DNA of 64,000 nucleotides, taken from Cymbidium sinense (Eukaryota > Streptophyta > Magnoliopsida > Asparagales > Orchidaceae). The position numbers and the translations under genes were made by a program. This document shows, in pieces, positions 22,200 to 34,099 of the stretch. Below the pieces are notes generated by a model. It saw only the letters and a list, made by a program, of their open reading frames with translations. It did not search any database and was not told the origin of the DNA. Numbering within the stretch: position 1 is the stretch's first letter; each line of letters opens with the position of its first letter. The stretch lies in the NCBI GenBank assembly GCA_021442155.1, contig CM038216.1:84168945-84232944 (forward strand). Direction: 5' to 3'.

Positions 22200-25100
22200 T
22201 GGATTTGATTTTATTTAAAGAGGAGAAGAGAAATCATCACTTGTTGTTTTAAACCCGTTCCCACATTAGTGATTTAATTTAATTTTAGGAAATTTAATTA
22301 AGTTGATTTTATGGGTTAATTAGATGAATAAATTACCCTTTCTTATGTCACCTTAAAGTAATTAACTAAATAACAATGAGTCAACATGATATGCATGGAA
22401 AATAAACTCGTAATGATCCTAGGAAATAAAAGAGGCCTAATGCAATTGCTCATGATTAATAGTTAATTAGATAGGGACTTAATTAATTACTCTTATGGTT
22501 TTCCCACACATGTGGACTAACCATAATTTCATTAAACTCATTTAAGTTATTAAACACTTAAAGATCTACCCCATGATTTAATTAAGGGTATGTGATTATG
22601 ATTTCAATTTGATTAAGTGATTTAATTAATTAGTTAAATATTAATTAATTTCATTTTCAAAAAGGCTGAAATGAACTTAGTGAAAGGGGTCCCAACCGTA
22701 TTCTTTAGTTCAGTTACTGTTGAACAATGATTAATAAACTTAATTAACCAATTTGTTATTGTTCATGGGATCAATTAATCATTAAAATTAAAAGAGTAGT
22801 TAATTAGTAAATTTTCCTAATTAAGTGAGCAATAAATCCCAAGAAAATCATGGGAGGCAGATGTCATCCCATTTAATTCACCCATAAAATTTGGATTAAT
22901 TGCTCAAGTAATTAAGAAGCAATTAAGCTAATTAATTTTGTAATTAAACCTTAATTACTATTCAAAATTAATTAAGAACATTTTTAAATAGTTTTCCTCT
23001 AAAATACCTTTAAACTGAGCATTTATTTGCATTTTTTTCTCTATGATTTTTATGATTTTAGAAGTTTTACCATTAAAATGATTAATTCCTAATTAAAGCT
23101 TAATCCTTATTGGCGTGGCGCCTTCCACATGGCTAACATGGTGTGCGCTTTCCAGTCCATGGATTGGCTACTTAAAACTTATCAGACTCAATGCCTACAT
23201 GGCGGCAGCAGAACCGCTTTCTCGTCCATTGGACGCGCTTTCTCATCTATCATCCGATTTAAGATCGAACAGCTATGATTAATCCCACAGCTCAATAGGA
23301 TTAAATTAGATCGATCTAGCTGATCTAATCACGACCGTCCATTTTGATCACGTGAAATGGATTGTACATGATCTAACATCACGCAAGTGAGGGAGAATGG
23401 AGTATGTCCACCATTGATCATTTTATTTGAGTTTGCTTGAGCTTAGATGAACTCCAAAAGGATTCCACACCTTCACGACATCAATCGGAGGGGATCCAAT
23501 GGTCAAGATCACATGAGATGCAAGTTTTCTTCAAAAAGCTCCAATCCATTTTTTCCTAAGGATCAGTTTTGGAAGCATACCTCACTGCAGCTCAAGAATG
23601 GCAGCTCGAATAATTAAGGAAGATTCATCTAGTGGATACGAAGCCTTGTTGAGCAGTAATTGGATCAATTTTGTTCAAAATGCCATGAACCGTTGATTTG
23701 GAGCTCAGCTTTGATCAAAGTCAAACCTCTGGTGCTCGGGAAGCTTGGGAGATGATTCGTTCTTGCTCGACAAGGCTTAAGGAAGGTGTGTGCAAAGTTA
23801 ATTTGATTTTGATGGAGAAATGGGAAAGTTAGGTCAAAATGGGAACGCCTTATTTGAACGAGAATACCTTTTTTTGATCGAGGAATGAGCTTGGGAGCTT
23901 AAGGAATGGCTCTGGGTTTGGCGAGGGAATTATTTTTGTGTGTTTGAGTGGAAATGAGTATACTTCATCTTGATTGAACGGTGGGATCAAGTTTGGCTTC
24001 TGGTCATCCATAATCTCGTGGAGTGGTGTAGGGTGGAGAGTTGTTGGAAGGGTTGTGGAGGTGGTCGCTAAGGAGGAATCATAGGTGTCCATGGGTTTCA
24101 AATGCCAATGGGGAGGGTGAGGTGATTTCACCTCCATGGGTCAACGACCACCCCTTGCCGCGTGTCCTGGACCATGGGAGACCAAGTGGCCAAAGAATGA
24201 AAATGACCACCAACATGGGTGATTTCTCTCATGTGATGCCCTTGACCCAAGGGTAGAATGATCATTTGGTATTTGATTTGGGCAGATTTGAAATGAGCCA
24301 GAAATGGGTTAGCCCAAATTTCAAGTCAAATGGAGTTTATTTGATTAGGTTTGGCTCAATTTGACTCATTTAGGTTAAATTAGGTTAGGTTGCGTCAAGT
24401 TGACCAATTGGTCAAATTGGGTCAAACCAAGGGCTGGGCCAAGTTCATATGATTATTTGGGATGTTTTGGTTCAATTGGTTTTTTAGTTTGGCTTAGATT
24501 TGATTTTGGCTCATTTGAATTCATTTGGGTCAAATGGTTGTTGACCAATTTGACCAAATTAGCCAAATTAGCATGGGGAGTTGGTTTAATTTGACCAATT
24601 GAAGATGATTGTAGGCTTTGGTTTCATTAATTTGGAGTTTTTTGATTTAGGCCAACTTGACCCTTTAGGTCAATTTGGGCTTAGGTCAATTGTTCAATTG
24701 GGTCCAATCATGACTTTGGTCAAGTTCAATTTGGAATGAACTTGAGCCATTGGTTTATATTGATTTGACCCAATTTGGTCTTTTAGGTCAATTGGGTCAA
24801 CTTGGGTCAAGAGGGCCAATTGGGTTTGGTTCAATCAAGGTCAAGTCATATTCAAATATTGATTTTGATTTGGTATGAATCATTAGTTTCAAGGATTTGT
24901 CTTAGATTGCAATTTGGCTAGTTTTGGGTTCATATAAGAGGGTTGACTTGGTCAAATGACCAAGTTGACTTGGTTTGACCTAATTTGTGACAATTGATCA
25001 ACCTAGGTTGATCAATAATCATGATGCAAGGTTTTGATGGGCTTGCTTCAATCTAATTTGGGTAAGATTAGAACTTGGCTCAAATAGGTCAAGTGGACCA

Positions 25101-25900
25101 ATTGGGTTTAATTAGCTCGATTTTGGGTTGAGTTTGATTTAGTTGAGTTTATATATGGATTTGGGATTGATATATAAATTCAATTGCAATTAGCTTTGGT
25201 TCATTTGAACATTTCAAGTCAAAAGGGTAAAGTTGGGTTTGACTTGGGTTGATTTTGTTTGGCTTGATGATTATAGATTTCATTTATATTTGTGAATATA
25301 ATGAAGGTATGATTGATTCATGAAAAATCAATTGAATTTGGGTTTTGGAATGAAGGAATTTGGCTAAGTCCATGGAGTTCATGGCCAAGTTTGGATTTTT
25401 TTGGTTTGATTTATTTTTGTTGATTTAAATGTATATTTCATTTAAATTTGTGAAGATAATTGAAATTATGATTGAATTGTGAGAAAATCAATTAATTTTG
25501 ACTTGATTTGGATTAATATTTGGCTAAGTCCATGGGATAGGTCATATGGCTTTGGAAGGGTTTTGATTTAATTTGATTAAGTTCAATTTAATTTTGGTCA
25601 TTTGAATGTATATTTGATTTATATTTAAGAAGATGATTGGAGATATAAATTGATTTTGGATTGATTTGGATTAAGATATGAAGTCCATGGATACATATGG
25701 CTGGAAGGGTTTCAAGTTTGATTTGATCATGGGCTTCAATCATTTGGTTTTGAATTTGGGTTTGGATTTATATTTGAATTTGATGTTTGAATTAAACTTG
25801 AGGTTTGGTTTGAGGTGAACATGATTTGTTGGCTTGGTGGATTATCCTAATCCTAAAGCATAACCTAATCTTATGATTAACCCTTCTAAGTCTTTAGACT
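22200..25900 (+). repeat. Non-coding block A of the retroelement island
   Basis: The block opens with TTAATTAA-rich DNA (22,250-23,100). A G+C-richer segment follows, with GGCGTGGCGCC, GACCGTCCAT and TCACGTGA (about 23,110-23,360), then a segment ending in a 'gtttggcttctggtcatccataatc' region (about 24,000). A long TTGACC/GGTCAA-rich tail comes last. Block B shows the same order of words. It is probably LTR or spacer sequence of a Tat-like element. A minus-strand open frame (23,850-24,137, 95 codons) lies inside; I do not recognise it. Confidence 0.55.
24270..25300. repeat. TTGACC/GGTCAA-rich degenerate minisatellite
   Basis: Words such as GGTCAATTGGGTCAA, TTGACCAATTTG and GGGTCAAGAGGG recur at irregular spacing across about 1 kb. 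Both orientations occur, so many copies form short inverted pairs (TTGACCAATTGGTCAA near 24,400). TTGACC contains the W-box core (TTGAC) bound by WRKY transcription factors; any regulatory role is inference. Confidence 0.7.
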
Positions 25901-26039
25901 TAGGTTAAGTTTTTACCTAATTGTTAGAAGTGTCTTTTGATTGGGGAAGTATTAGTGTCTAGAAGATTCCTAAGTCTAAGATGGGTAGATTGACCAAAGT
26001 GAGGTCAATGTGCCCAGCTCCATAGTGTTGCTTTTGGAG

Positions 26040-26215
26040 ATAGATGAGAAGATAGAAGCCAAGTTTCACATTATAATCATATACATCTTTCAACGCTTTC
26101 TTGGGAGACCATGGATACATAAGAATAACATAGTTCCATCCTTTACATCAGTATGAAGTTCGTGAGAGGTGGGATCGTCTATTATTTTAAAAAAGATCTC
26201 AAACGATTTATAATT
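26040..26215 (+). pseudogene. Retroelement protease C-terminal fragment
   Basis: The + frame at 26,100-26,120 reads LGRPWIH, followed by IVPS and, after a frameshift, HQ. The pattern LGRPWIH-x-VPS-x-LHQ marks the end of the aspartic protease region in plant Ty3/gypsy polyproteins. The catalytic DTG segment is not present upstream in this fragment. Stops and a frameshift make it non-functional. In an intact Tat element reverse transcriptase would follow soon after, but here it lies 6 kb downstream, so foreign or duplicated DNA separates them. Confidence 0.65.
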
Positions 26216-26296
26216 CATAAGATCGATATATGAGGATGTGGCTTACTACCTCCCTCAAAATCAATAAGTCTATTCTCATGAACTTGGTCAAAGTTT

Positions 26297-26408
26297 AAAA
26301 TAAAAAAGAAAAAAAAGAAAAAGAAAAAAATAGAGAAAAGGAAAAAAGAAAAGAACAGAGAAAATGAAAAAGAAAATAAAAGGGAGGGGAAATAGACTTG
26401 GAGGAGGA
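26297..26408 (+). repeat. Polypurine tract
   Basis: About 110 bases are almost entirely A and G on + (aaaagaaaaaaaagaaaaag-type words, then aggggaaatag). The minus-strand Phe/Ser/Leu-rich open frame over it is an artefact of this composition. It is far longer than a normal retroelement plus-strand priming tract. It could be a microsatellite-like expansion or a triplex-prone sequence. Confidence 0.75.
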
Positions 26409-27129
26409 AGCGAAGCCTGACATTAGATTTCACCCACAGTTCATTACTCTATTTGAACATATGGGTAGGACTACCTAACCTCCAACAGTGAGGAAGAGGC
26501 GCCGAGGTAGTCCCAAGGGTGGAAAACCTCATTATTGGCCACCACAATAAGATATGTCCTAACTACCGTGAGTACACCATATCCATATAGACTTAGAATC
26601 TTGTTCATAGGATGAGTCTTATATATTTAGCACAGCCAACTCTTCTCAAGTAGATTCCTTGAGGTGATAGTTATAGTGATGAAGATCAAGCTCCAAAGCA
26701 AAGCATAAGTGTATCCAAGTGTTTATGCTAAATAGTTAGGCATCAGTTGGGAACCTTAGTGTTGGTTCTCTTTTCTCTCTAGAATAGAGAAAATAAATGA
26801 CACCACATAGAGTTTAGAAATATTTTATTTAGATGATCAAATACAACATTAAGGAATAAACATATTATCTTGAAAGATAAACATGCTCTCCTATAATGGA
26901 TTCAATCATTTCAATAAAAGACTCCTAAGGCTAATGGGTCTTTCGTGTACTAGAGTATTTTCCCCTGAACTACATGGAAGAGTAGAACAGGGTCAATTTT
27001 ATTCTGGGATCATGGTTCCCTATAAAGGCAAGCCTTTATAGTTAATTACATCTTAGGAAGGATCTCTTCCTAAGAATACTCTCGATTAAAAAAATAAGTG
27101 GTTATTCCTAAAGACTACTAAGGTAGCTT

Positions 27130-27300
27130 TCAAAGGATTGATTTTGGAAATTCAATTGGGAGAGGTCCAAATTGGAGAGAGTTATTTTTTAAGAGTCAAA
27201 TGGAAAAGAGTAGAAATGCCTATTGATACCGGGATGCTAGTAGACATTTCTATCATATGATTAGGCTTCAAATTTGGGATTTAATATTAAAATTCAAGTT
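27130..27300 (+). pseudogene. Possible second protease trace
   Basis: The + frame near 27,210-27,235 reads VEMPIDTG, resembling the (V/I)-(L/M)-(V/I)-DTG catalytic core of retroelement aspartic proteases. It is preceded by an open stretch with RLILEIQLGEVQIG. No other conserved residues can be placed with confidence, and a stop follows. It lies downstream of the LGRPWIH motif, the wrong order for a single element, so it may belong to another copy. Confidence 0.35.
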
Positions 27301-28800
27301 ATCATTTTCTTAGAAATCTAGGGCTTAGATTCTAGCGGCACAATACTATAGAAATGCCTAGAGTTGAAGACTTATTCCTAAAAGGATGCTTTAGAACCTA
27401 GTCTACAGGTGCTTCTGACACATGTCAGATGCTCGACCTAATTCTATTCTTGGGAATCATTGGTCATTCTCTTCACTTGAAGGAACTAACCTATCCCTGA
27501 CTCTTCTGGACTTATAACCTACTTGGAGAAGGCTACTAACACTACCTAAGCACATTTTAAAACCATGAGGCTAAGTCATATGAATGCAAGATGGCGCAAG
27601 TTTTAGAAAGAAATCTATGAACCTAGACTTACTCCCTAACCCCTAAGATTATGTAGGGTATGAAGATGTACCTAACTAATGCACATTTTTAGATTTTATA
27701 ATTTTTTGACTCAATATTCATTTTAGGCCATAGAATACAATTTATGCCTAATGCATGTAATTAGAAAAAGATGATGGGCCAAATCGTAATAAGAAGGTGT
27801 ACTTCCACCATAGCTCAAAGGTCAAGCCCGTTCTCTAACAAGGATGGAAGTCCTTCATTAACCAAGAGTGAAACAATATGATTATGCATGATAAAAACAT
27901 CCAACTAAGGGTTGCTAGATATTTTATCTTGCTTTAATACCTAGGCTTTTGTATGAAGATTATGAGTTGTGTTTATTTTAAATTGATTTAGTTGGGTATA
28001 AAATTTAGTTTATCCTATGAGCCACATGTCAGGCATACATCACAAAGACAAACATAACACAAAAGAAACCTAAGAAAAGCATGCTATTTCTTTGCACCCA
28101 AAATAAATCAAGCCAAATTAAATTATATAAGAAAAGGCCAATGCATCCGCTATACTCCCTGAAGAAAGAAAATTGGCGCCAAGTTCCCCTTATACAACCT
28201 GGCCTAGAACTACAAGTTCAGATCTATGGGTCTTCTTTCCAAGAAAGTCTCCTTCTTCAGGGACATCCATCAAGTTCCACAGGGGACCACCGCACCATCT
28301 CCTGGTTGGGTCTGTTCCTACTAATCCTAGACCTCATAGATCCTAACCTAATTCTAAGCTCAAGTTTACATTGAAAATTCAAAGAAAATCCTAAGCCTCA
28401 AAAATAGATGTTAGAAATACACACATACAACACAAAGCGCTTTATATTTCACAAACATAGAACATTAGTTGCTTGCCAAGCCCACCTATCTTATGGACTA
28501 TGTTAAGGGATTTTTAGCACCTACAAGAAAACAATAATTTTATGATTTATTTATTACAGTGATCCCTTTAACACAGTCCCCTACAAAAATAATGTTAAAT
28601 CTAGGAAGAATGCCCTAACATCCGCCTAATAAATAAACACAAACCTAGGCATCCAAAGCAATACACCACAGACATGTGAAGCACATCACAACATATCATG
28701 TGAGATTAAAAAAAATCATAGAATGATCTAACCTAGATCTGTATGTGACCTAAGTAATCTAGTGTGTGTAGAAGTGGGTTTGTGTGGTAAGTCTTGCTAG
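27300..28800. other. Unassigned retroelement spacer
   Basis: No domain is recognised. A 97-codon forward frame at 28,081-28,374 has no family resemblance I can see. A word AATTGGCGCC followed by aagttcccc at about 28,170-28,188 resembles the start of primer binding sites used by plant Tat/Athila elements (TGGCGCC...), though only the first seven bases match well. If it is real, an LTR end should lie just to its left. Confidence 0.35.
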
Positions 28801-31800
28801 GCCTTTAAGTTTAAGTTTGAAGTTTGAAGTTTGAAATGGTTTAATTTTTTACCATTGGTTGGTTTCAATTCAAATGACTTAATGATTTAATTTCCACTTT
28901 TATGTTCATTTTATGTGGTTAAAGTTGTATAAGTTTTCAAGAATGAGAAATAGAATTTTTCATTTTTAGGTGAAACTCACTTTATTCCACATCCTAAATC
29001 CTAATGAGGTTTCCAAAGGCTAACTAAAATCCTTAAGTATTTTAATTAATCCTTTTGATTTTATTTATGTTTGATTTATGTTATTTCATTTGTTTGAATT
29101 GCTTTATTTGATTTAATTTGTTTGATTTAGTTTATTTTGAATTAAGTTATATGGATTTCATTTGATTTGGCTTATGTTAATTTAAAGAGTTTGATTTAAG
29201 TTTGATTTCATTCAATTTAACTTAAGATATTAAAACATGGATTTGTAAGCTTAAGGTTTAAATTTATTAATATGAATTAATACCTTAGGTTTGTTCATAG
29301 ATTATTCTTAACCCAAAGTACTTAGGTTAATTAATTTGATTTGATTAATCTAGGTTTTAAGTTCATTATTTAAATTCATGGATGAATGGTTTTATTAAAT
29401 TTAACTTAAGTTGTTTAATTATGTTTGAATTTCATTAAGTATTATTTTCTTAAAATTTTATTATTTGATTAAATTCTTTGACTTAGAAAGTTTTGATGAA
29501 TTACCCTAAGTATTTATGATGATTTCATTAGTTCAATTTATTTGTTGATTCGATGAATTAATGATTATTCTTAATTATTATTTAGTTCATATTGACATAG
29601 AGATTTGGAAAATCAAGAATTCCAAATTTATAGACCAATTGAGTTTGAGATAATTATGACAAGTGAAGTTACATTCCAATATTATGTTTCTAAAGTTTCA
29701 ACTTAATTAGAGATGTAATTAAGGTGTAATTAAGGTTCTAATTATTTTATTAAAACCTTAATTAAGCCTAATTTATTAAGATTCATTAAGAGATTTTATT
29801 CTTAACTTATTCTTCACTGAAATACCATTCCAATGAGGGTCTATTTATAATTTTTGGTTAACTGGTTGATTTATTATGATTTAATTAAGCTCAGGTCATT
29901 TAATTGAATTATTTAAATCTTTTAATTACCAAATTAAGTTAATTAGTGACCTATTACGTTCATATAGGTTTGATTAGGTTTAATTAATATTCTGATGTTC
30001 ATTATATTGATTTAAGATTATTAGATTAAAGTTTTCTAATTATTTTATTAAAGGGTAATTAATTTAATTAATTTAAAGGTTAATACAAATAAAATTACAA
30101 TTTCATTTGAATTTAGAGAATTAAATCCCCAAAAATTTATCTAAGGTATGTTTTATGCTTAATTTCATTTCCCCAAAGTTTCAAATTGATTGGATTATTA
30201 ATTTGAGATTAATTGGGTTTAATGTTTTTCAATTAAACCCAAATTAAGGGAAAAGTACCTAATACAAATTATGGATTTTAATTTTTATGGGTTTTTCTCT
30301 TCAAGACGAATCCATAGAGATTTTATTTGTATTTTGCTAATTTTTCTTTGATTTTATATGATTTTTTGAAGTTTTTAGGTTTTTAATTAATTAATTAAAA
30401 CCATTATTTAACTAATATTAACGGTTTTAATGGCTTTTAAGTGAGCCGGTCCCACGCAATTTCATTAAAATGATCAATTGACTGTCCATCAGATTGGACG
30501 GTCCTCTCCCATGGTTCTCAGATCAAGACATGACCGCCACGTCGCCACGTGGGTTGATCTCGTGGGACGATTCTAGGTTGTCCGATCATGGATCGGATGA
30601 TCTAGATCATTCTTATGATTCTTAAAGGATTTAATCAAATTATGTGACTAGATCTGGACCGTCCATTTCTTTTAAAAGAAATGACGGTCTCATTTTGTCT
30701 CCAACCGGAGCCGATCCATGGTTTTTGTTAATATCTTTTGATATAGGTAATGAAATTGCATGATTTAAAGTGCTACGATCATTGAAAGTCTTTTCAATCC
30801 ATACTTGATCTCACTGGAGGACAAGCTTATAGGAAAATTATCAAGGCAAAGCTTTGAAGAAAAGAGGGTCATCAATGACATACCTTGATTTAGAGAGTTT
30901 TGAGGTTGAAATCAATTCCAATAGCTTTTTTTCAAGAGAAAGCCTTGTGCCAAAGGAATTGAGCCAATTCCTTGTAGTTTGATCTCTAGACCAAGCCTTG
31001 GATTGGATTTTGGTTTGATGGTTCACAATGGTTGAGAGCACTTGGAGGGAGGGGAGATTTCATTTTGCTTGATTTGGATGTGAGGATGTATGTGGGCTTA
31101 ATTCTCCTTGGGGAAGTGTCTATGCTTGGTTTCCTATAAGGCCGAAGCTCTTATGCACTTTATTTCCTCTCCTTTGGTTTGCTTGAGGTATGGAGATAGC
31201 TTGGAATCTTGTTATCTCACTTTGTATTACATGTGTCCTTTGACTAAGAGGTGGGGAGGTGATGAGGGCAAAAGGAATTTTGCCTTCTTCCCTTTGACTT
31301 TGCATTTGGCTTCTTCCCTTTGGATCTTAGCATGAAGTAATTAAGGGGTTTTATTAGAGTTAATCAAGGTACCTAAAACATTTTAATTATTTCCCCATTA
31401 TTTTTTTTTTTTATGTAAAACACTTAACCCAATCTTGATTTCACATGGGTCAAATGACTTATTTGCCCAATTACATCTAATGGGAAATTGGGTTGTGTCC
31501 TATCATCATCTCCAAATGATTTAAGACAATCATCTTGGGTTTATTTTAATTTTCCTTAGGTTTGAGTTCAATGTAGCCTATTTAAGTCATTTTGATTTAA
31601 GGAATTTAATTTACTTAATCTAGCCTTAATAAACACAAATTTTTTTGTTATTATGATCAAATATTTATTTGATATTTTGGAATATTTTGGTGTTTTAATT
31701 TTGTCAAATTTTAGTGGGTTGATTTTTTTGATCAAGTGGCCCACTTAAGTCAACTATAGGTTGATTAGAGTTGACTTTATGTTTGACTTTGAATTTGGAA

Positions 31801-31960
31801 GTAGGAAATCCTCATGTGAACTTGATATCATTTTATTGCTAAAATGATGTCTTCTAAAATGAGGTCAAGCTTTTAACACACTTTCCTCTTAAAAGGTTGA
31901 GGGTTTGGTAGTTATTGAAGCCCCTAAGTCATCCACAGGTGTAAAGACTTAGAGCATAGG
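28800..31960 (+). repeat. Non-coding block B, diverged homologue of block A
   Basis: It has the same word order as block A: TTTGATTTAATT and TTAATTAA-rich DNA (28,850-30,420), a G+C-richer segment with GACCGTCCAT and CCACGTGG (about 30,440-30,730), a 'ttttggtttgatggttcacaatgg' segment (about 31,005-31,030), then a GGGTCAAATGAC/TTGACTT-containing tail (31,440-31,800). Similarity to block A is partial and old. Two open frames of 61-75 codons around 31,108-31,335 and a minus one at 30,841-31,041 show no recognisable domain. Confidence 0.5.
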
Positions 31961-32149
31961 TCGAACTACTTTGAATGAATATGGAAGAACAAATGCAAAA
32001 GCTCTTAATCAAGACCGACTAGAATTTCATACGTGGATCCCTATGATGATGATTACTACTTAATCATCACCAATCATTTGGAATCGATAGGTTCTTAAAA
32101 TCATATTAAGTCATATGAGGAGCTATGCTTAAAACTTTAGATGATCCGA

Positions 32150-32990
32150 TGATTTTGAAGTCAAAGATGCACGAGTTTGAAGAAGAGATCAAGTCAACCA
32201 TCGACGAGCTCAAGAAATCAACTTAGAGTCAAGAAGATCCACGACATACATCAATTCTTTGTTGAATGAATTAAAAATGACTTAGTTAGGCTATTAACTC
32301 AGTTTAAGGATAGCTTTGCATGGAGTTATTAAGAGATGCCTAGATTGGCTCCCACGTAATGATCCATAAACTAGTAATAGAGCCTACTACTAGCCCTATC
32401 ATGCAAGCTCCTAGATGTATGTGAGTAGATAAAATAATATGTTATTTATGAAGTCAAGAAACTGATTGATGTTGGCTTCATCTGGGAAGAAAAATACCCT
32501 ACCGTTATGATCATCAACCTAGTTAAGAAAATAATGGCCAAATTCATATAGCTAATTTTAGGGATTTAAATAAGGCATGTAAAAGATGAATTTCCACTAC
32601 CATCAAGCCGATGGTGGACATTACCTCATCTCACATAGTCTTTTCTTTTATGGATGGATTATCTAGATATAACCAAATAAAGATGGCCCCTGAAGAAGAA
32701 AGAAACACTACTTAGAACCCCATCAATCTACTATAAGGTCATGCCTCTCACTTAAAATGTCGATGCAAATGTCGCTATGTCATGAATCTTCAATGAACTC
32801 ATTCATCATCAAATCAAGTGCTATGTCGATGATCTCATGGTGAAAAGTAGAGAATAGGAAGAACATCTCTTTGACTTGAGAGTAGTTTTCAAATAGTTAA
32901 TATAATTTAACCTCAAAATGAACCCCCTAAAGTGTGCATTCGGAGTAGCTTCAGGGAAATTCCTTGGCTTTGTTGTCTGACACTAGAGAA
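32150..32990 (+). pseudogene. Tat-type reverse transcriptase, decayed
   Basis: Reverse transcriptase domain of a Ty3/gypsy Tat element, which copies element RNA into DNA. Landmarks in order on +, spread over shifting frames: the pol lead-in FKDSFAWSY with EMPRLAP near 32,305-32,355; the first catalytic region FMDGLSRYNQIKMAPEEE (Asp codon 32,653-32,655); then YYKVMPL; then the active-site box CYVDDLMVKS with YVDD at 32,822-32,833. The catalytic aspartates are still encoded, but at least six stops and several frameshifts interrupt the domain. RNase H follows directly. No expression is expected. Confidence 0.9.
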
Positions 32991-33076
32991 TCGAAACTAA
33001 TCCATAGAAGATTAAAGAGATAATAGAAATGCTACTACCTAAAAGTTTAGCTTAACTTTGATCATTCTAAGGGTGG

Positions 33077-33631
33077 TTGGTGTATCTAAGATGCTTTATA
33101 TCCAACCTATTGGGAAGATATCAGCCATTCTTAGCACTTATCAAAAAGGATGCCAAGTTCAAGTGGGATTACAAGTGTGAGCATGCCTTCAAAGACATCA
33201 AGCATTACCTGATGATGTCGTCGGTTCTAGCAGCCCCTATCCCGGACAACCCGCTCATACTTTACACTACTACGTTAGATGACTCCCTTGGTGCTTTGTT
33301 GTCCCAAGCCAATGATGAAGGGAAAGAAAATGCACTATACTACCTCAGCCTTCATCTAATCCCTGCTAAGGCTAATTATCCATTCATTGAGAAGCATTTC
33401 CTAGCTTTAATCTTTTCATTTCAAAAGCCACAACTCCACATGCTTCCTCATAAGGTGAATTTAATCTCTAGGATTAATCCACTACAGTATCTCATGACAC
33501 GACCGACATTGTCCGACGTTAGCATAGATGATCCATCCTATGAGCTTGACATTACCTTTGTACCCTTATGTGTAGTGAAAGGACAAGCCCTAATAGATTT
33601 CTTAGCGACACCCACTTCCTCGCTACTCTAA
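33077..33631 (+). pseudogene. RT connection and RNase H of a Tat element
   Basis: This is the longest intact fragment of the element, 184 codons open, stopped by TAA. It matches the region after the RT thumb and the first RNase H of plant Ty3/gypsy pol: ISNLLGRYQPFLALIKKDAK at the start, VLAAPIPDNPLILYTTTLDD (RNase H first Asp region), GALLSQANDEGKENALYYLS, then NYPFIEKHFLALIFSFQK (Glu-containing segment) and LISRINPLQYLMTRP. The end, VKGQALIDFLA, is the typical link to the second RNase H. The upstream RT is broken, so the Met at 33,077 is not a true start. Confidence 0.92.
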
Positions 33632-33860
33632 GCATCCGTAACATTAACATCTTCGTGGATTCTCGTAGTTATCAACCAAATTGTTGGGTCTTATAAGGTT
33701 ATAAAGCTTAAGCTCCATCACTACCATAAGTACACCATGGAGTTATTGGCTCAAATCCTAGAGGTTACCATTTATTCTCAGGTAGTAATCGAGGAGAGAA
33801 TGCCATAGCGTATGCTTTAGCCAAGCTTGCCAATGAGTTAGTATGTTCAAAAGATGAGTC
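33632..33860 (+). pseudogene. Archaeal-type second RNase H, decayed
   Basis: Directly after the first RNase H, the + frame from 33,665 reads VVINQIVGSYKVIKLKLHHY then HKYTMELLAQILEVTI. After frameshifts it reads ENAIAYALAKLAN near 33,795-33,835, corresponding to the conserved ADALA region. This second RNase H is characteristic of Tat-lineage elements and is the best evidence for lineage assignment. Stops before and inside make it non-functional. Confidence 0.82.
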
Positions 33861-34099
33861 CATATCAATAAAGGTCCAAAATTGATAAGTCTTATCCCTT
33901 ATTGATATTGAACTCAACAAAAAGTACTCTTTTGAAGGGGAGGTTGCCACCAAGAAAGACTTGGGATTGGAGGAAACCATTCATGGATTACCTAAATAAA
34001 AGAAAACTACCTCAAGAGAAGTCTCAAGCCCATCAGATGAAGTAGAAAGCACTTTCTTACGCTTATGTGGATGGTGTCTTGTACTGACGGTCTTTCGAT

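Noticed and set aside
28171..28188. Calling a firm primer binding site and LTR boundary
   Set aside because: Only TGGCGCC matches well; the following bases differ and no clear LTR end was found beside it. Kept only as a weak note in the spacer entry.
31108..31335. Overlapping opposite frames of 75 and 61 codons
   Set aside because: No domain. They lie in a non-coding block of the retroelement island, with equal support on both strands.
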